64,000 nt of DNA from Mesostigma viride (Eukaryota > Streptophyta > Mesostigmatophyceae > Mesostigmatales > Mesostigmataceae): contig RPFO01000016.1 of the NCBI GenBank assembly GCA_009746045.1, forward strand, positions 761,895 to 825,894. The letters are read 5' to 3'. This document shows positions 1 to 10,156 of the stretch, piece after piece; position 1 is the first letter of the stretch, and each line of letters begins with the position of its first letter. A program made the translations under genes and the position numbers. The notes below the pieces were generated by a model. It had not been told where the DNA came from. It saw nothing but the letters and a program-made list of their open reading frames with translations, and did not search any database.

Positions 1-757
1 ATAGCCGCTCTATCCATGCATCTGTCATCATTACCATGTTGAAGATATGTGCAAAGATGACGTCTAACGCGTCCACGTCCCCAGCAAATGGCGCAGCGGA
101 CTTTCGTAAAGACGCGGGAGGCCCAGGCAGACGGAAACTCCCAAGAACCAAAGGAAACCGGCGATACCAAACGGGACGTCTCGTCTGACAGTGACTACCA
201 AGACAGAGGTAATAGCCACTGCGTATTTCCTCAACAGCATCAATCTGATCATTCTCGACGTACCAAAATAATGCATCATCGTTCAGGGGTCATCATCTGA
301 CCCATTTCAAGCCGCGGAACCCAAAATTGCCACAAAATGGCGCGCTGACAGCCATATCTTGCTATGCGCGCGCGCAACGGTCAAAAATGTTAGCAAAAGT
401 CACGTGACTGCCTGCACTAAAGTGGTGGTATTTACTGGGCTATGGCGCAATTACCTACCCAACCTTGGCATTTTCATTCACGTTGGGTCTGCCCCGACCC
501 GTCGGACATATTTACGTTACGTCACTTACGTCGCAGCTCACGGAATTACGCGGTATAGTTACGTTACGTGGGTGTTGTCGATTTCGACAACACCGGCGGA
601 CCATGGGTTAAAGCCTGCCGTCTCAGAAAAAAATGTTCTATGCTCGGAGTCCACGGAATCAGGAAGTCGGCCCGCAGGTGCCGTACAGATCCGGTAGTGA
701 CTCGTGAAGTGAAAGATTTGGGCAGATTTGGGCAGATCGGGTTTGGTCGATCCGGTC
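1..757. other. intergenic, no gene recognised
   Basis: I see no convincing gene here. Open frames are short, overlap on both strands and resemble nothing I know. The only structure is a perfect 24-base hairpin at 571-594 with 11-base arms (GGTGTTGTCGA and its complement) around a TT loop. Confidence 0.5.
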
Positions 758-819
758 CTAGATCAGTCCGTACGCTGAAATTTGCGCGCCGTCCGTTGTA
801 CTTGAATTTTCAAGGGAAA

Positions 820-1145
820 CGAATGTTGCCTCTTTCGGTAATGCAATGTCTCCAGGCCACAAAGAGCTTCCGCTCCTGTGTGAGGAACTGGAGAACTTCG
901 ACGACTTCCTGCGGCGACAGCTTCTGCCACTCGAGGAGGGTGAACAGTTGGTCGCCGGGCAAGAATTTGCTCCATTTGTGGCGATCGTGGCATGGTTTCT
1001 TGGGCTCAGGCGAGGCGCTTGGCGATGGGTCTGCTGGCGGTGAGTTGGCGAGCCCAGGCGGCTGGGCAAGAACGATGGCGAGAGGGTTGGGCTGGGAGCC
1101 GGTAAGCTCCTTTTCCAAACCCCGTTTTGCTTTAGGGGTCGTCAT
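820..1145 (-). pseudogene. retrotransposon ORF1 fragment, N-terminal part
   Basis: The minus strand encodes about 108 residues rich in Pro and Ser, then the block KPCHDRHKWSKFLPGD, then LSPQEVVEVLQFLTQERKL. The same block, with few changes, occurs on the plus strand at about 52,480-52,650 (KPCHDRHKWSQYLPGD, LSPQECVEVLEFLVQERKL), where it sits upstream of an ORF1-type C-terminal domain. It is therefore a piece of the same retrotransposon protein family. The reading frame breaks off after 820 and there is no partner reverse transcriptase nearby, so it is a dead fragment. The function of this N-terminal block is unknown to me; the family's C-terminal part looks like a non-LTR ORF1 nucleic-acid-binding protein. 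Confidence 0.65.
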
Positions 1146-1389
1146 AGCTGCTTGTCACGTGATAACTTTGGCAATACTGCGTTTCAGCCGTAACCGATTA
1201 TACCGGCGGGTGCGTCTCAAGAAAGCGCATCGAATGCAAGTGGTCTGACCGAATTTGGGGCTCAGATGCAAAAGATCTGAACTTCGCCGTCAGCCATACC
1301 GCCGTCAGCCATTTTCGTGTTCTTCGTGTGTGTAATGCCCACCCGTGTGTGTAATTCCCATCTATCTATGGGTTTGTAATACAATCAGG

Positions 1390-2163
1390 GCGACAACCTG
1401 CAGGTGTAGGATGTACAACTATCACCTGCTCTGGGTGCACAAGGTGCACCTGCACCGCCATGATGGTTCATGCCTCCTAAACAAGCACAAGCACACAAGG
1501 CGGCCGCTTGAGGAGAGGGCCTAGAAGGCCTGCATGACATATGGGGTGGAAGGTATGTGGCTAGGCTATAGCTGGTAAACACATGGCATCTCAGCAGAGA
1601 GTAGCTCCCTGCTTAGGCATAGCATGGCTCAATGCATGGCTAAATGCTGACTGCAACATCCATGGGAGGTCCCATTGTAGGCATGGCGTAGCTAAATACT
1701 GAAGGCATCATCCGATGGGGGCCATTATGGGCGCACATGCGCGTGGGCCACATGCTAGGCTAGGCCTGACTAATCTACACTACTGGTATAGGTTCCCTAG
1801 TCTGAGGTGGCAGGAGGGGCCTGCCAGGGCTTGCATGTGGTCAACGTGGATGACCGACCCCCTCCAGTACACCGGCTTCCCCCCTGCGCGCTGCCGGAGC
1901 TAAAGGTAGGTCGGCCATAGCTCGCGTCGCCGCTGTTGCTGGGCCAGGGTCAAGTCGTCGTCCAGCGTGAAGCGAGTCTCCGAGAGCTTCTTGCGGCATT
2001 TAAGGAACGCCAGCTTGTCCGCCATGTACTTAAAGGTGAGAAGCACAGGTGCCGGGCCAGCCTTCCCCCGCGCGCCGCGGGGGAGGCGGACAGCCGACAT
2101 GTCCAGCTCACCAGTGAGTTGCATGGGGGCAAGAATGTCGCGCTTAAGTACATGCCGTGAGAA
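1390..2163 (-). pseudogene. inverted ORF1 C-terminus and 3' UTR of a retrotransposon
   Basis: Read on the minus strand, 2160 to about 1835 encodes the C-terminal domain of the ORF1-type protein (TLDDDLTLAQQQRRRELWPT, then a Pro-Val-Tyr-Trp-Arg-Gly stretch after an in-frame stop). It closely matches the end of the intact element at 48,000-48,340. Below 1835 the match continues into that element's 3' UTR, including a shared stretch around 1580-1615 (compare 48,505-48,540) and one near 1430-1470 (compare 48,630-48,668). The sense-strand 3' tail of the same family starts abruptly at about 2164. The two halves of one insertion thus lie head to head, as expected for a 5' inversion made during target-primed reverse transcription. 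Confidence 0.7.
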
Positions 2164-2473
2164 GGCTCGTCGGGGTCTTAAAGTAGCCCATAGTGTATTA
2201 AAAGCCATATTCCCCAAGGTTCTCAGGAATATGTGCCATATTTACTCCCAACGGAGTTATGTTACAATTCAATTGAACAATTCAATTCAATTCAATTCAA
2301 TTCAATTCAATTCAATTCAATTCAATTCAATTCAATTCAATTCAATTCAATTCAATTCAATTCAATTCAATTCAATTCAAATCAATTCAATTCAATTCAA
2401 TTCAATTCAATTCAATTCAATTCAATTCAATTCAATTCAATTCAATTCAATTCAATTCAATTCAATTCAATTC
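2164..2473 (+). mobile_element. retrotransposon 3' end with (TTCAA)n tail
   Basis: The sequence from 2180 matches the last ~90 bases of the ORF1-only element at 48,685-48,775: a TATTAAAAGCCATAT block, then the hairpin CTCCCAACGGAG, then ATGTT. It ends in a long tail of TTCAA pentamers (2264-2473, about 42 units, one interruption at about 2379). Such hairpin-plus-microsatellite ends recur at least eight times in the window. It forms the sense half of the insertion whose other half is inverted at 1390-2163. Confidence 0.75.
2264..2473. repeat. (TTCAA)n microsatellite
   Basis: About 42 tandem TTCAA units form the 3' tail of the retroelement just upstream. A period of 5 keeps every frame open on this strand, so the apparent protein-coding frames running through it are artefacts. 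Confidence 0.95.
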
Positions 2474-2535
2474 ACCATGTATTGCAGCAGCTGTTCAAAT
2501 TAAGTTGCGGACATGCCGACATGGGGTGGAAGATC

Positions 2536-2660
2536 AAAGAGACAACCAGCGCAGGCCAGAAATCGGGAGAATCCGGACCATGGTAGCTCGAGCCTGCCGT
2601 TATCTTTTCCGCGTTTTCGAGTCGTTCAGGATGATGAAGATGAATGGTGATGGAAATGTG
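2536..2660 (+). repeat. dispersed repeat, copy 1 (copy 2 at 63,164-63,262 minus)
   Basis: The block beginning ACAACCAGCGCAGGCCAGAA and, 60 bases later, TCGTTCAGGATGATGAA is shared with the minus strand of 63,164-63,262. There the two halves are adjacent, so one copy carries a ~55-base insertion or the other a deletion. Shorter matches to the first half occur twice at 17,243-17,320. No termini or target duplications are visible and I cannot assign a class. Confidence 0.6.
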
Positions 2661-3090
2661 TATCCTTGTGCATTGAAATTATGGCTGGCTTACGTGTGGA
2701 GCGACTAGATGACCTAGACGGTGGGGCCGGAAACAGCATGCTTGATCAGGGCGTGTGTTTCTAGCCTAACTGGCCGGGAGTGTCTAGTGGTGAGCACCAT
2801 TGCTGCGATCGCTCTCCCACCATTTACGAGGAAATACCCGCAAATGGAAAACCACTGAAAAGGTCTAGCTAGTCAGTCATCACGTTAGCCATGCCATGAT
2901 TCCAAACGTCCAAGAACTGCACACGGTGCAAAGGCAAAAAGCCGGAGGACAGCACTTTCAAATGTGCGGCGGGAACCAAAAGCCCGCGGATGCCAGAAAA
3001 CATCGTGTTGCGGCAGCGACGCGACGATGTGGACAACGAATCCAGTGCCAAGCTCGGAACGGCCGCAAAGGAGATCTGGCATCACAGGGT

Positions 3091-3722
3091 TCAGATGTGC
3101 GGAGATACTATGCGATCCAGCCGGTCCACGACCTGTTTGTAGAGCTTGTGCCAAGGGGCAGCACCGAACAGATGTGGGTGACGTTGCAAAAAACATCGGA
3201 CTTGACGGAGCATAATGGCTCGGTCATAGTCTTTGACCAGTAAACGCTGCAAGAGTTCAACAAGAGTCGTGATGAAATCAACACGATAAGAACAAAGACG
3301 GGAAAAACGATGTAACTGAGAAAGAACAACACCATATTTTGCTGTGTGGGAAAGGAGACTGTGAATATCGGGGTAACGAATAAAAGGAATTTGCTGGTAT
3401 TTAGGATCCTTGCGCTTATCATAGACAGCCGTACGCCAGCCCTTCTTGTTATGGGTAATGTTAAGATCGAGGTAATTGCAATGAGTATCCTCCGACGTGA
3501 GCTTTAATGTGAGGGACGCTTGCGGGTAGATGCCAGGCAGACCAGCGGTGATATACAAATGGGTTGCGAAATCAGGGTTGTCGAAAGCGATGACATCATC
3601 AATGTATCGACATGTATGGATAAAACGCCTGATGAGAACATCATCGTTTGAGGCAATGAGATTCTCCATGAATGCAAGCTCATAAGTGTATAGATAGAGG
3701 TTTGCAAGGAGCCCGGCACAGT
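3091..3722 (-). pseudogene. reverse transcriptase fragment (Penelope-like or related)
   Basis: An open frame of about 210 residues contains the reverse-transcriptase signatures AGLLANLYLYTYE at its start and, 30 residues on, RYIDDVIAFDNPDF, whose YIDD is the catalytic palm motif C. After it come a SLTLKLTSE and NYLDLNI pair and a conserved VYDKRKDP block. This combination is typical of reverse transcriptases of DNA-end-primed or Penelope-like elements in algae and protists, and differs from the LINE-type enzyme at 56-58 kb. The upstream fingers domain is missing: the frame breaks just above 3722 at a stop (TAG/TGA region). No endonuclease domain follows. The family assignment rests on motif resemblance only. 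Confidence 0.6.
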
Positions 3723-3728
3723 GAGAAG

Positions 3729-3800
3729 ATGATCATGGTTTAGGCAATGGCTCGGGCATGCATGATGGGCGGTGAGCTCTCAGCAGAGAGTGGCTCTCTA
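3729..3800 (-). mobile_element. fragment of ORF1-element 3' UTR
   Basis: On the minus strand this matches 48,505-48,580 of the ORF1-only element (shared CTCTCTGCTGAGA core followed by a CCATGATCATCTTC-like stretch). It is a short isolated fragment between the reverse transcriptase remnant and the small insertion at 3842-3980. Confidence 0.5.
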
Positions 3801-3841
3801 TCTGCATAAGCAAAGCATGGCTGACTCATAGCGGATGCAGT

Positions 3842-3980
3842 AATCAATGAATTAATTAAACTCTTGCTCCCATTGGGGAGTCACGGAGCATTAACCCCGA
3901 TGGATGGGTGGATGGATGGGAACACGCAATCCTACCGTTCTAAGCAATCTAATCTACAAAATAGTCCTGTGTTATATCTG
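3842..3980 (-). mobile_element. short 5'-truncated retro-insertion with 13-bp target duplication
   Basis: The 139-bp insert is flanked by TAGCGGATGCAGT at 3829-3841 and again at 3981-3993. On the minus strand it ends with the family hairpin (GACTCCCCAATGGGAG) and an AATT-type tail at 3848-3860, the same end found on the plus strand at 55,955-56,020. Direct repeats of 13 bp and a tail at one side are the hallmark of target-primed reverse transcription. It has no coding capacity. Confidence 0.8.
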
Positions 3981-3993
3981 TAGCGGATGCAGT

Positions 3994-5609
3994 CAGGCTG
4001 CCCCATGGTCCAGAGCCCACAGATAGGCTTGGAACAAACACATTTTGAGGCGCCGGTTTGGGAGAATATTCAGGCCTCTCCCGGAGCCTGAGATTTTTTC
4101 CCCCTATCGTATACGTTATAGCAAGTGCATAGTGCTGAAGTGCATTATGCTAAAGCAGGTCAAGAGTTCTCTAAAGCAAAGCCAGCACATCTACGCCACT
4201 TTTAGTCGCAGCACACTGCATCGACAGATTGTCTTTCTTCCAGGATACACACAGCACAACTCCATACTTAATTAATTGGTTAATTAATTAAGAGGATAGG
4301 CACAACGCTACTCCCATGCTAGGAGCGTATCCTTTCTCTTACTTCTACTTTGTTGCTGGCCTCACCGGCAGTCCAGGTATATTTTCCTTTGCATTCTCCA
4401 GGCTACATGTGGCATGTGGCGTGCGGCGTGCGGCACGTACATAGGCATGCATGATAGATAAGCAAACCACTTGATTGACTAAACCCGCCAATCGAGAGAT
4501 ACGTGATGCCCGGGTGTACTTGCATCCAAACAATGTCACACCCATGATAATGAACTTTGATAAAACATGCACAGCTTTGCCTAAAGTATGTAAATACACC
4601 ATCACAGTTAGAGCAGACTATTCATGCAAGAAACTATTATAAGCTCATATGCTTGATAATGCAAGACAATCCATCGACAGTCGATAGAGATTTTGGCGAA
4701 TACATTTAGAGATACAATAGGGAACTCCTACGCACTACTAATGGCACACATGCATACAAGCGGATAAACCTAAGTCCTAATGTGTTCCGACGTGCAGCAC
4801 ATAACGCTTGGCGTGTTATGCGACGTCGTCACGAGCTTAGTTTGTACGTGTTCCACGCACTTTCCCTGTTCCTATGCTGCTGAGCCACGCATATACAGAG
4901 AAGTTACGTATACTTAACACCAAATGCAGGCTCTTCATACGGTTTCCGTATGATGCTCGGGATGAGTCAAGAAGACAGGAACGCGCTGCACATACCGCAC
5001 CCACGAGCCGAGGCGATGATATTTACCTGATCAGCGTGCCACGTGCAAGCCGAAAATGGCGACATTGTGCTTGCCATTAGTGGCATACGCTGCTAGTGCT
5101 GCCTAGAAAAAAAAAAAAAGCGACGCATGATATGATTTCGGGCTGCTACCCCAGCTGGTTTCTTTGCTGACAGAGATAAATATCCTGAATATTCCAGTAA
5201 GAAGACAACACTAAACTGTACTTTGAGATTCAGGTCACTTCGTGCCACATTTTTACTCCACGGTAATGTATTTCCTTGGCAGTTGGCGGAAGCCTGTGAC
5301 TGGCTGCCATTGCATTCGTGACGAAGGTGTGCGTGCTTTTTTTTCCCAGGTAAGCTGCTAGCCGTGCGGCGTGGGATTCAACTAACTAACTAACTAAATT
5401 AGCTGCTAGCCGCTTTTGTGAAGCTGCAGCGGCTAAAGCTGGGTTGAAACTTGGAACCTTTCCACGGTTAACTGCTGCCCTGTTTGCAGGTCATAAGCCT
5501 AAAACGCCAACGGCTTACCTACAGTACTGTAGCCGTGGCTTAGTACCTACTCCAGTTTAGCCAGGCTAGTCTCCCCTCTAATGTGGCATGGCGTACAGTG
5601 CTGTAGTCA
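3994..5609. other. intergenic, no gene recognised
   Basis: AT-richer sequence with short, unsupported open frames. Visible items are a TTAATTAATT-type inverted run at 4265-4292, a run of A at 5108-5119 and a small CTAA tandem at 5381-5397. I see no gene or RNA. Confidence 0.4.
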
Positions 5610-5676
5610 CGTCAGGCTTACGCCAGAGTTTACGTTTTTGCAGAGCTAAAAAATCTTTTGCTGACAATAATTGAAA

Positions 5677-8600
5677 GAGCTTTTGACAGATCTGTAAAGT
5701 TAGGGCCCGAAAAATACAGATGGCTAGGCGTATATGCAGATCTGTTTTTTTAATACAGATCTGTACGTAAACTCCGACGTAATGTCCTTACGTCTTCGAG
5801 ACTCGTCCCGGGCCATGCATGCGGGGATTGCGGGCGGTGCGGCCAGTGGTACAAATACCTGTAAATTAGCTAAAATTAGTCAGCCATGGTTAAGTAAGCT
5901 AATGGAATTTGAAGGCACGGTAAAACCAGTACTGAAAAGCTATCAGCCCAGTTCTCTCGCGTGTAGATTGTTTGCTTTCTCGACATTTTGTTCGGACGCG
6001 TAGTGCATTATCACGGGAAGCATAGCGATTGGTAGCCAACGATGTCGACGTACGTGAAGCCTCTGCTCTATGACGGGAAGGCATCTGGCGTTGCTGCAAC
6101 TGGAATCAGGCCAGTGCCATGTTCGGCACCGTGCACGCGGAAATAAGGCGCCGTCACGTTAGATAGCACTGCTGAGGACGAGCTGCGCCTGCCTGCCCAT
6201 ATTTACCGAGTTTGTCTCGCATCGCACTGCATTATTGCTGGCCAGACTTTGCTGCCTTTATGCCCGACAGACTGGTTCACGAGCCGTTTTAACTTGCTGC
6301 GTGCGTGGCTCCTGCCCTTCCATGGCAATGTTTGCAATTTCGCACGTTTTCGTTGTGATTGTTGGCACATACTACATAGCCATGCACATGACATACTGCA
6401 TGAAGGTCGCAAAGTTAGGTATAGTTTGTGTTTGTAAATCCTGACGTTTTTGCTTCACACACGGTTCCTTGCAATGAAGGCCCTGGCCGAAGCTCGTTGC
6501 TTGCCAAAGCCTTCTTGTGTCGAAGAACAGCGGTTCTCAGTGGGCACATGAAAGAGACGTTGCCACGCATTGTAAGATTTCCAACCACACGCTTGTCCTG
6601 TAACCATGCAATTCATTCCATTTGCGTTATGAATCTGGCAGCTTGTGAGCCTGCAACCATTAATTGCAGTTTGGCACATGTTACAAGAAGTAGGCTCCTT
6701 GAATTTAGGCTGCTTTCTCGCTTATTTTTGTTGATGCTATAGGCAACATTGGACTTAACACTAACTTGAGTCCCACCCGCATCCAACCCCCCCAATCATC
6801 CATCCACTCCGTCCCTACCCACCCAATTATACCACCGTCTTCCCGCCCACTCTTGAACTAATCAGCCCAACGCCCCAGCCCAAGACACAGGCAAATGCCC
6901 ATGTAGCCACCCATGTGCGCGTGCCTAGAGACACTCAACTAGCTAGGCTGCATGTATGTGCCATGGGGGCATAATAAGTGCATGGGCGCAGGTGCACATG
7001 CAGGCCCACAGGCATGCACACAAGCAGGCAGGCAGGCAGGTTGACAGATGGGTGGGCAGATAGGCGGGTGGCAGACTTGCAGGCGGGCAGGCGGGAGGAT
7101 GGGCAGAACATTGGGTGGACAGGCGAGTAAGAAGGTCGTTGGGTCCAAGCAACCCGTTTATTGGTGATGGATTGATGTGTGTGGCGCATGTGTGCAAGTC
7201 TGCCTGTGTTTGTGTGCGTTTGTATGCATGTGCACGTGTGCTCGTGGGTGTGTGCACATGTTTGTGTGCATGTGTTAGCGTGCATGTGCGCACGTGGGTG
7301 TGTGCATGCGTGTGATATTGTGTGCATACATGTGTATGTCACAGTGTGCATGTGTGTGCGTGTGTGCGTGTGTGCGTGTGTGCGTGTGTGCGTGTGTGCG
7401 TGTGTGCGTGTGTGCGTGTGTGCGTGTGTGCGTGTGTGCGTGTGTGCGTGTGTGCGTGTGTGCGTGTGTGCGTGTGTGCGTGTGTGCGTGTGTGCGTGTG
7501 TGCGTGTGTGCGTGTGTGCGTGTGTGCGTGTGTGCGTGTGTGCGTGTGTGCGTGTGTGCGTGTGTGCGTGTTTGCGTGTGTGCGTGTGTGCATGTGTGCA
7601 TGTGTGCGTGTGTGCATGTGTGTATGTGTGCATGTGTGTATGCGTGCGTGTGTGCATGTGTGTGTGAACATTTATGTGCATGTGTATGTATGTTGGCGTG
7701 TGCGTGTGCTGGGGGGTAGGATGGATAGGGAAAAGAAAGAGTGAAAAATGCAAGGTGTGGGGGAGTTAAATGTTTCACCTCGCGGCAAAAGTCGTTGTGC
7801 CTGCCGCGTGTATTGACAAGCAGCTGTGGGCACGGTTGCAGCAAGTGAGTACACGCCAAGGGCCTACACGGTTCATGCAATAGCACACAGCCAGTGGGAC
7901 GAAACATCTGCACATATTATTTGGGTTCATCTATTTTGCACATTACCGGCTTGGGTTCATCAACTGAATTCTGCACCTTACACTTGCATGGCTCATGGTT
8001 TCAATCGCTGCTCAATTGACGGAAAATGAACAGGCAATCAACATTCAGATTTGTTAATCCTGAAAAGTGACCTTCCACACCATGAGAATGAAGGTCGATG
8101 CTGCTTTGACGCATGAGCCTAATCCACGTGCTCTCGGAGGTCTCCACCTCGGCAGGAGCACCTGCAGGCGTCGTGGCTCGCTTACCTCAAGCAATATGCG
8201 CGTGCTGAAAGCTACCGGGGTCTAGGCAGAGTTACATTATCTGCCCGGACAAAGCACCTCTTAAGCCTTTCTCGGCAACGAAGCTCTGAGCAGCGCTATA
8301 TTGTCGTGGCCGGACTTCATTGTCGCCATTAAAATGTCAAAAGCTGTTTGATTCATCCAAGGAAAATGCGTGCATGGTAGACAGATCATGAGATGCCCGG
8401 GCGTATAGACATGACAAGCAACTGCTTAGATGGCGCTCCTCGCGTTTTGCCTCGACTCAGTTCGTTAAGGCGCCTAATCCAATGTAGCCAATGCATCTGG
8501 GTGTGACCAGAATACAGAGCCTAGTGCACGCGGCGATATTGTTTGGTCTGTCGCACAATTGCTGTTGTGTATGCAATTATTCTGCTCGCTCAGATGCAGG

Positions 8601-8844
8601 ATTAACTTCGGCTTGATTTCTTAATTACCCTCGTGTGCAGGTCATACGGCTGACATTCCTCTATTCGTAGCCATGGCTGAATTTTGCTTCCAGGTACTGA
8701 GCACGGCCTGCACTTCGACCCCCGAAGACGTAAAGGCATTACGTCGGAGTTTACGTACAGATCTGTATTAAAAAAACAGATCTGCATATACGCCTAGCCA
8801 TCTGTATTTTTCGGGCCCTAACTTTACAGATCTGTCAAAAGCCC
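5677..8844. mobile_element. Mutator-like element with long terminal inverted repeats, non-autonomous
   Basis: Positions 5677 to about 5797 and 8844 back to about 8722 are inverted copies that differ at only a few bases. Each starts G(A/G)GCTTTTGACAGATCTG and includes GGGCCCGAAAAATACAG and an internal CAGATCTG palindrome. The element is flanked on both sides by the 9-bp direct repeat TAATTGAAA (5668-5676 and 8845-8853). Long inverted repeats with a 9-bp duplication are the signature of Mutator-like transposons. The 3-kb interior has no recognisable transposase and includes a TGTGTGCG array, so it is probably non-autonomous. It landed in one unit of a local tandem repeat whose other units lie at 8876-9031. 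Confidence 0.8.
7345..7668. repeat. (TGTGTGCG)n microsatellite
   Basis: An 8-bp TGTGTGCG unit repeated about 28 times, decaying into TGTGTGCA variants at both edges. It lies inside the Mutator-like element. It is Z-DNA-prone alternating purine-pyrimidine sequence and creates spurious Cys/Val and His/Thr open frames. Confidence 0.95.
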
Positions 8845-8875
8845 TAATTGAAAAATTAGCTCTAGGTATTAGGTA

Positions 8876-9031
8876 GGCTTACGCCAGAGTTTACGTTTGC
8901 CGAGCCCTGGCAGAGCTAAAATATCTTTTGCTGACAACAATTGAAAAATTAGCTCTACTAGGCTTACGCCAGAGTTTACGTTTGCAGAGCTAAAAAATCT
9001 TTTGCTGACAATAATTGAAAAATTAGCTCTA
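8876..9031 (+). repeat. tandem repeat that hosts the Mutator-like insertion
   Basis: Two adjacent units start GGCTTACGCCAGAGTTTACG, continue CAGAGCTAAAA(A/T)ATCTTTTGCTG and end AATTGAAAAATTAGCTCT. A third unit is at 5617-5676, cut by the transposon. Together they give the pre-insertion sequence of the site. Confidence 0.75.
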
Positions 9032-9303
9032 CAAATTTGCTGCCGAGTGTGCCGAGTGCCGGGCTCCGGCTGGGTTTTATTTATTTTAAATAAATTATTA
9101 CCCGTTGTTGACTTGTTATTGTTTATTAACCGTATAATTTATCGTACAGTTAATAGTTCAACGGTTGTAGAAACCAGATATAACTAGGTCTGGACCTGTG
9201 ATACTTCCAACCATTAAAACGTAAATATACAACCCCGATTCCCCAAAGGGTCTTTAAAACTCTTTACTCTTTCGGCTGAACTGAGTTTAAACCTGTTTTT
9301 GCT

Positions 9304-9428
9304 CCTCCACACGTGTGTGTGCCCACCTTTAATTAGGATTCGCTGATACTCATTTCCCCTCTCACCTCTTTGGTCCATACTTGGCCAATAAAAATATACC
9401 CATTTCCCCGAAAAAAAAAAAAAAAAAA
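9304..9428 (+). mobile_element. retroposed mRNA 3' end with polyA tail
   Basis: A ~105-base unique sequence ends in 20 A (9411-9430), with AATAAA at 9387-9392, about 18 bases before the tail. The insert is bounded by direct repeats AACCTGTTTTTGCT at 9290-9303 and 9429-9442. A polyadenylation signal at the right distance, a polyA tail and a 14-bp target duplication identify a 5'-truncated processed transcript. The source gene cannot be told from so short a piece. The tail differs from the AATT tails of the other retroelements here, so LINE machinery that accepts polyA must also exist in this genome. Confidence 0.75.
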
Positions 9429-9442
9429 AACCTGTTTTTGCT

Positions 9443-9979
9443 GTTGTTGTTGCTGTTGTTGTTCTTGTTGACTGCCACGCCGCCTATGGGCAGACGTGGC
9501 GGACGGTCTAGTCTGCTACCTATGGCAGATCTGATATGGTCTCATACCCTTTGCCACATCTTTCGGAGTCGATTACGGATATCGACATCGGAGGACGGAA
9601 TGAAGTTAAGGACTTCGCATCAGGTGTAACTCGATTTGGTGGACTTTTAGCCGGTCCAACTGGCATGCGCCGATCCCCTTTCGTGTTCTAGCGTGCGCGC
9701 ATAGCTCGCTAGCGGAGTCAGGCTGTGAGCTCTGACTGGTGTGAGGATTTTTTCACGATCTGGAAACCGCTGGCAACGGCGCTCGAGCCCATTGAGCCCT
9801 GGAGGAGCATTCCGTGGAAATCAACTATGACCAGCAGCCTCATTTTATGAAAAGAACTATACAAGAAATTATGGATCTGCCGAGATACTGACAGGATACT
9901 CGCTAACGCGCATTCCCGTGCATAACTATTCGGCGGAAGCTATGCCGAATGAAGGGGCCACCGTGGGGGCTGGACGCGA
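9443..9979. other. region upstream of the phytochrome gene
   Basis: Begins with a TTG/CTG-rich tract (9443-9470). The remainder is unremarkable and would contain the promoter and 5' UTR of the phytochrome gene if the start at 9980 is right. I see no TATA box that I would defend. Confidence 0.3.
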
Positions 9980-10156
9980 ATGTCTGCCGTTAATGTAGTT
10001 CTAATCAAGCCTTCGCGTTCCCAACCGGACCTGACCAAGTTAGAAGCGGACGAGGCCTGCTACATGGAGGCCGTCGATCCCGGTTGGCGAAATAAGCAGA
10101 ATGACCTTGAATTGAGCGCTGCTCATGAAAGGGGAGAAGAAGAATATCGCCTCGCG
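9980..10156 (+). CDS. PHY: phytochrome exon 1 (tentative start)
   Basis: An ATG-initiated frame of 59 codons ends exactly at a strong GTAAGT donor (10157) in phase 0, which is the phase exon 2 needs. The peptide is charged (…[17 protein letters not shown]…) and resembles no domain, as is usual for phytochrome N-terminal extensions. No other upstream frame ends at a good donor in the right phase. Alternatives are a more distal first exon, or a start inside 11.4-11.7 kb. Confidence 0.4.

Noticed and set aside
2233-2503. Open frames of over 100 codons encoding Asn-Ser-Ile-Gln-Phe repeats
   Set aside because: They are translations of the (TTCAA)n tail of a retroelement.
6935-7913. Long His/Thr-rich and Cys/Val-rich frames on both strands
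   Set aside because: They are translations of the TGTGTGCG microsatellite.
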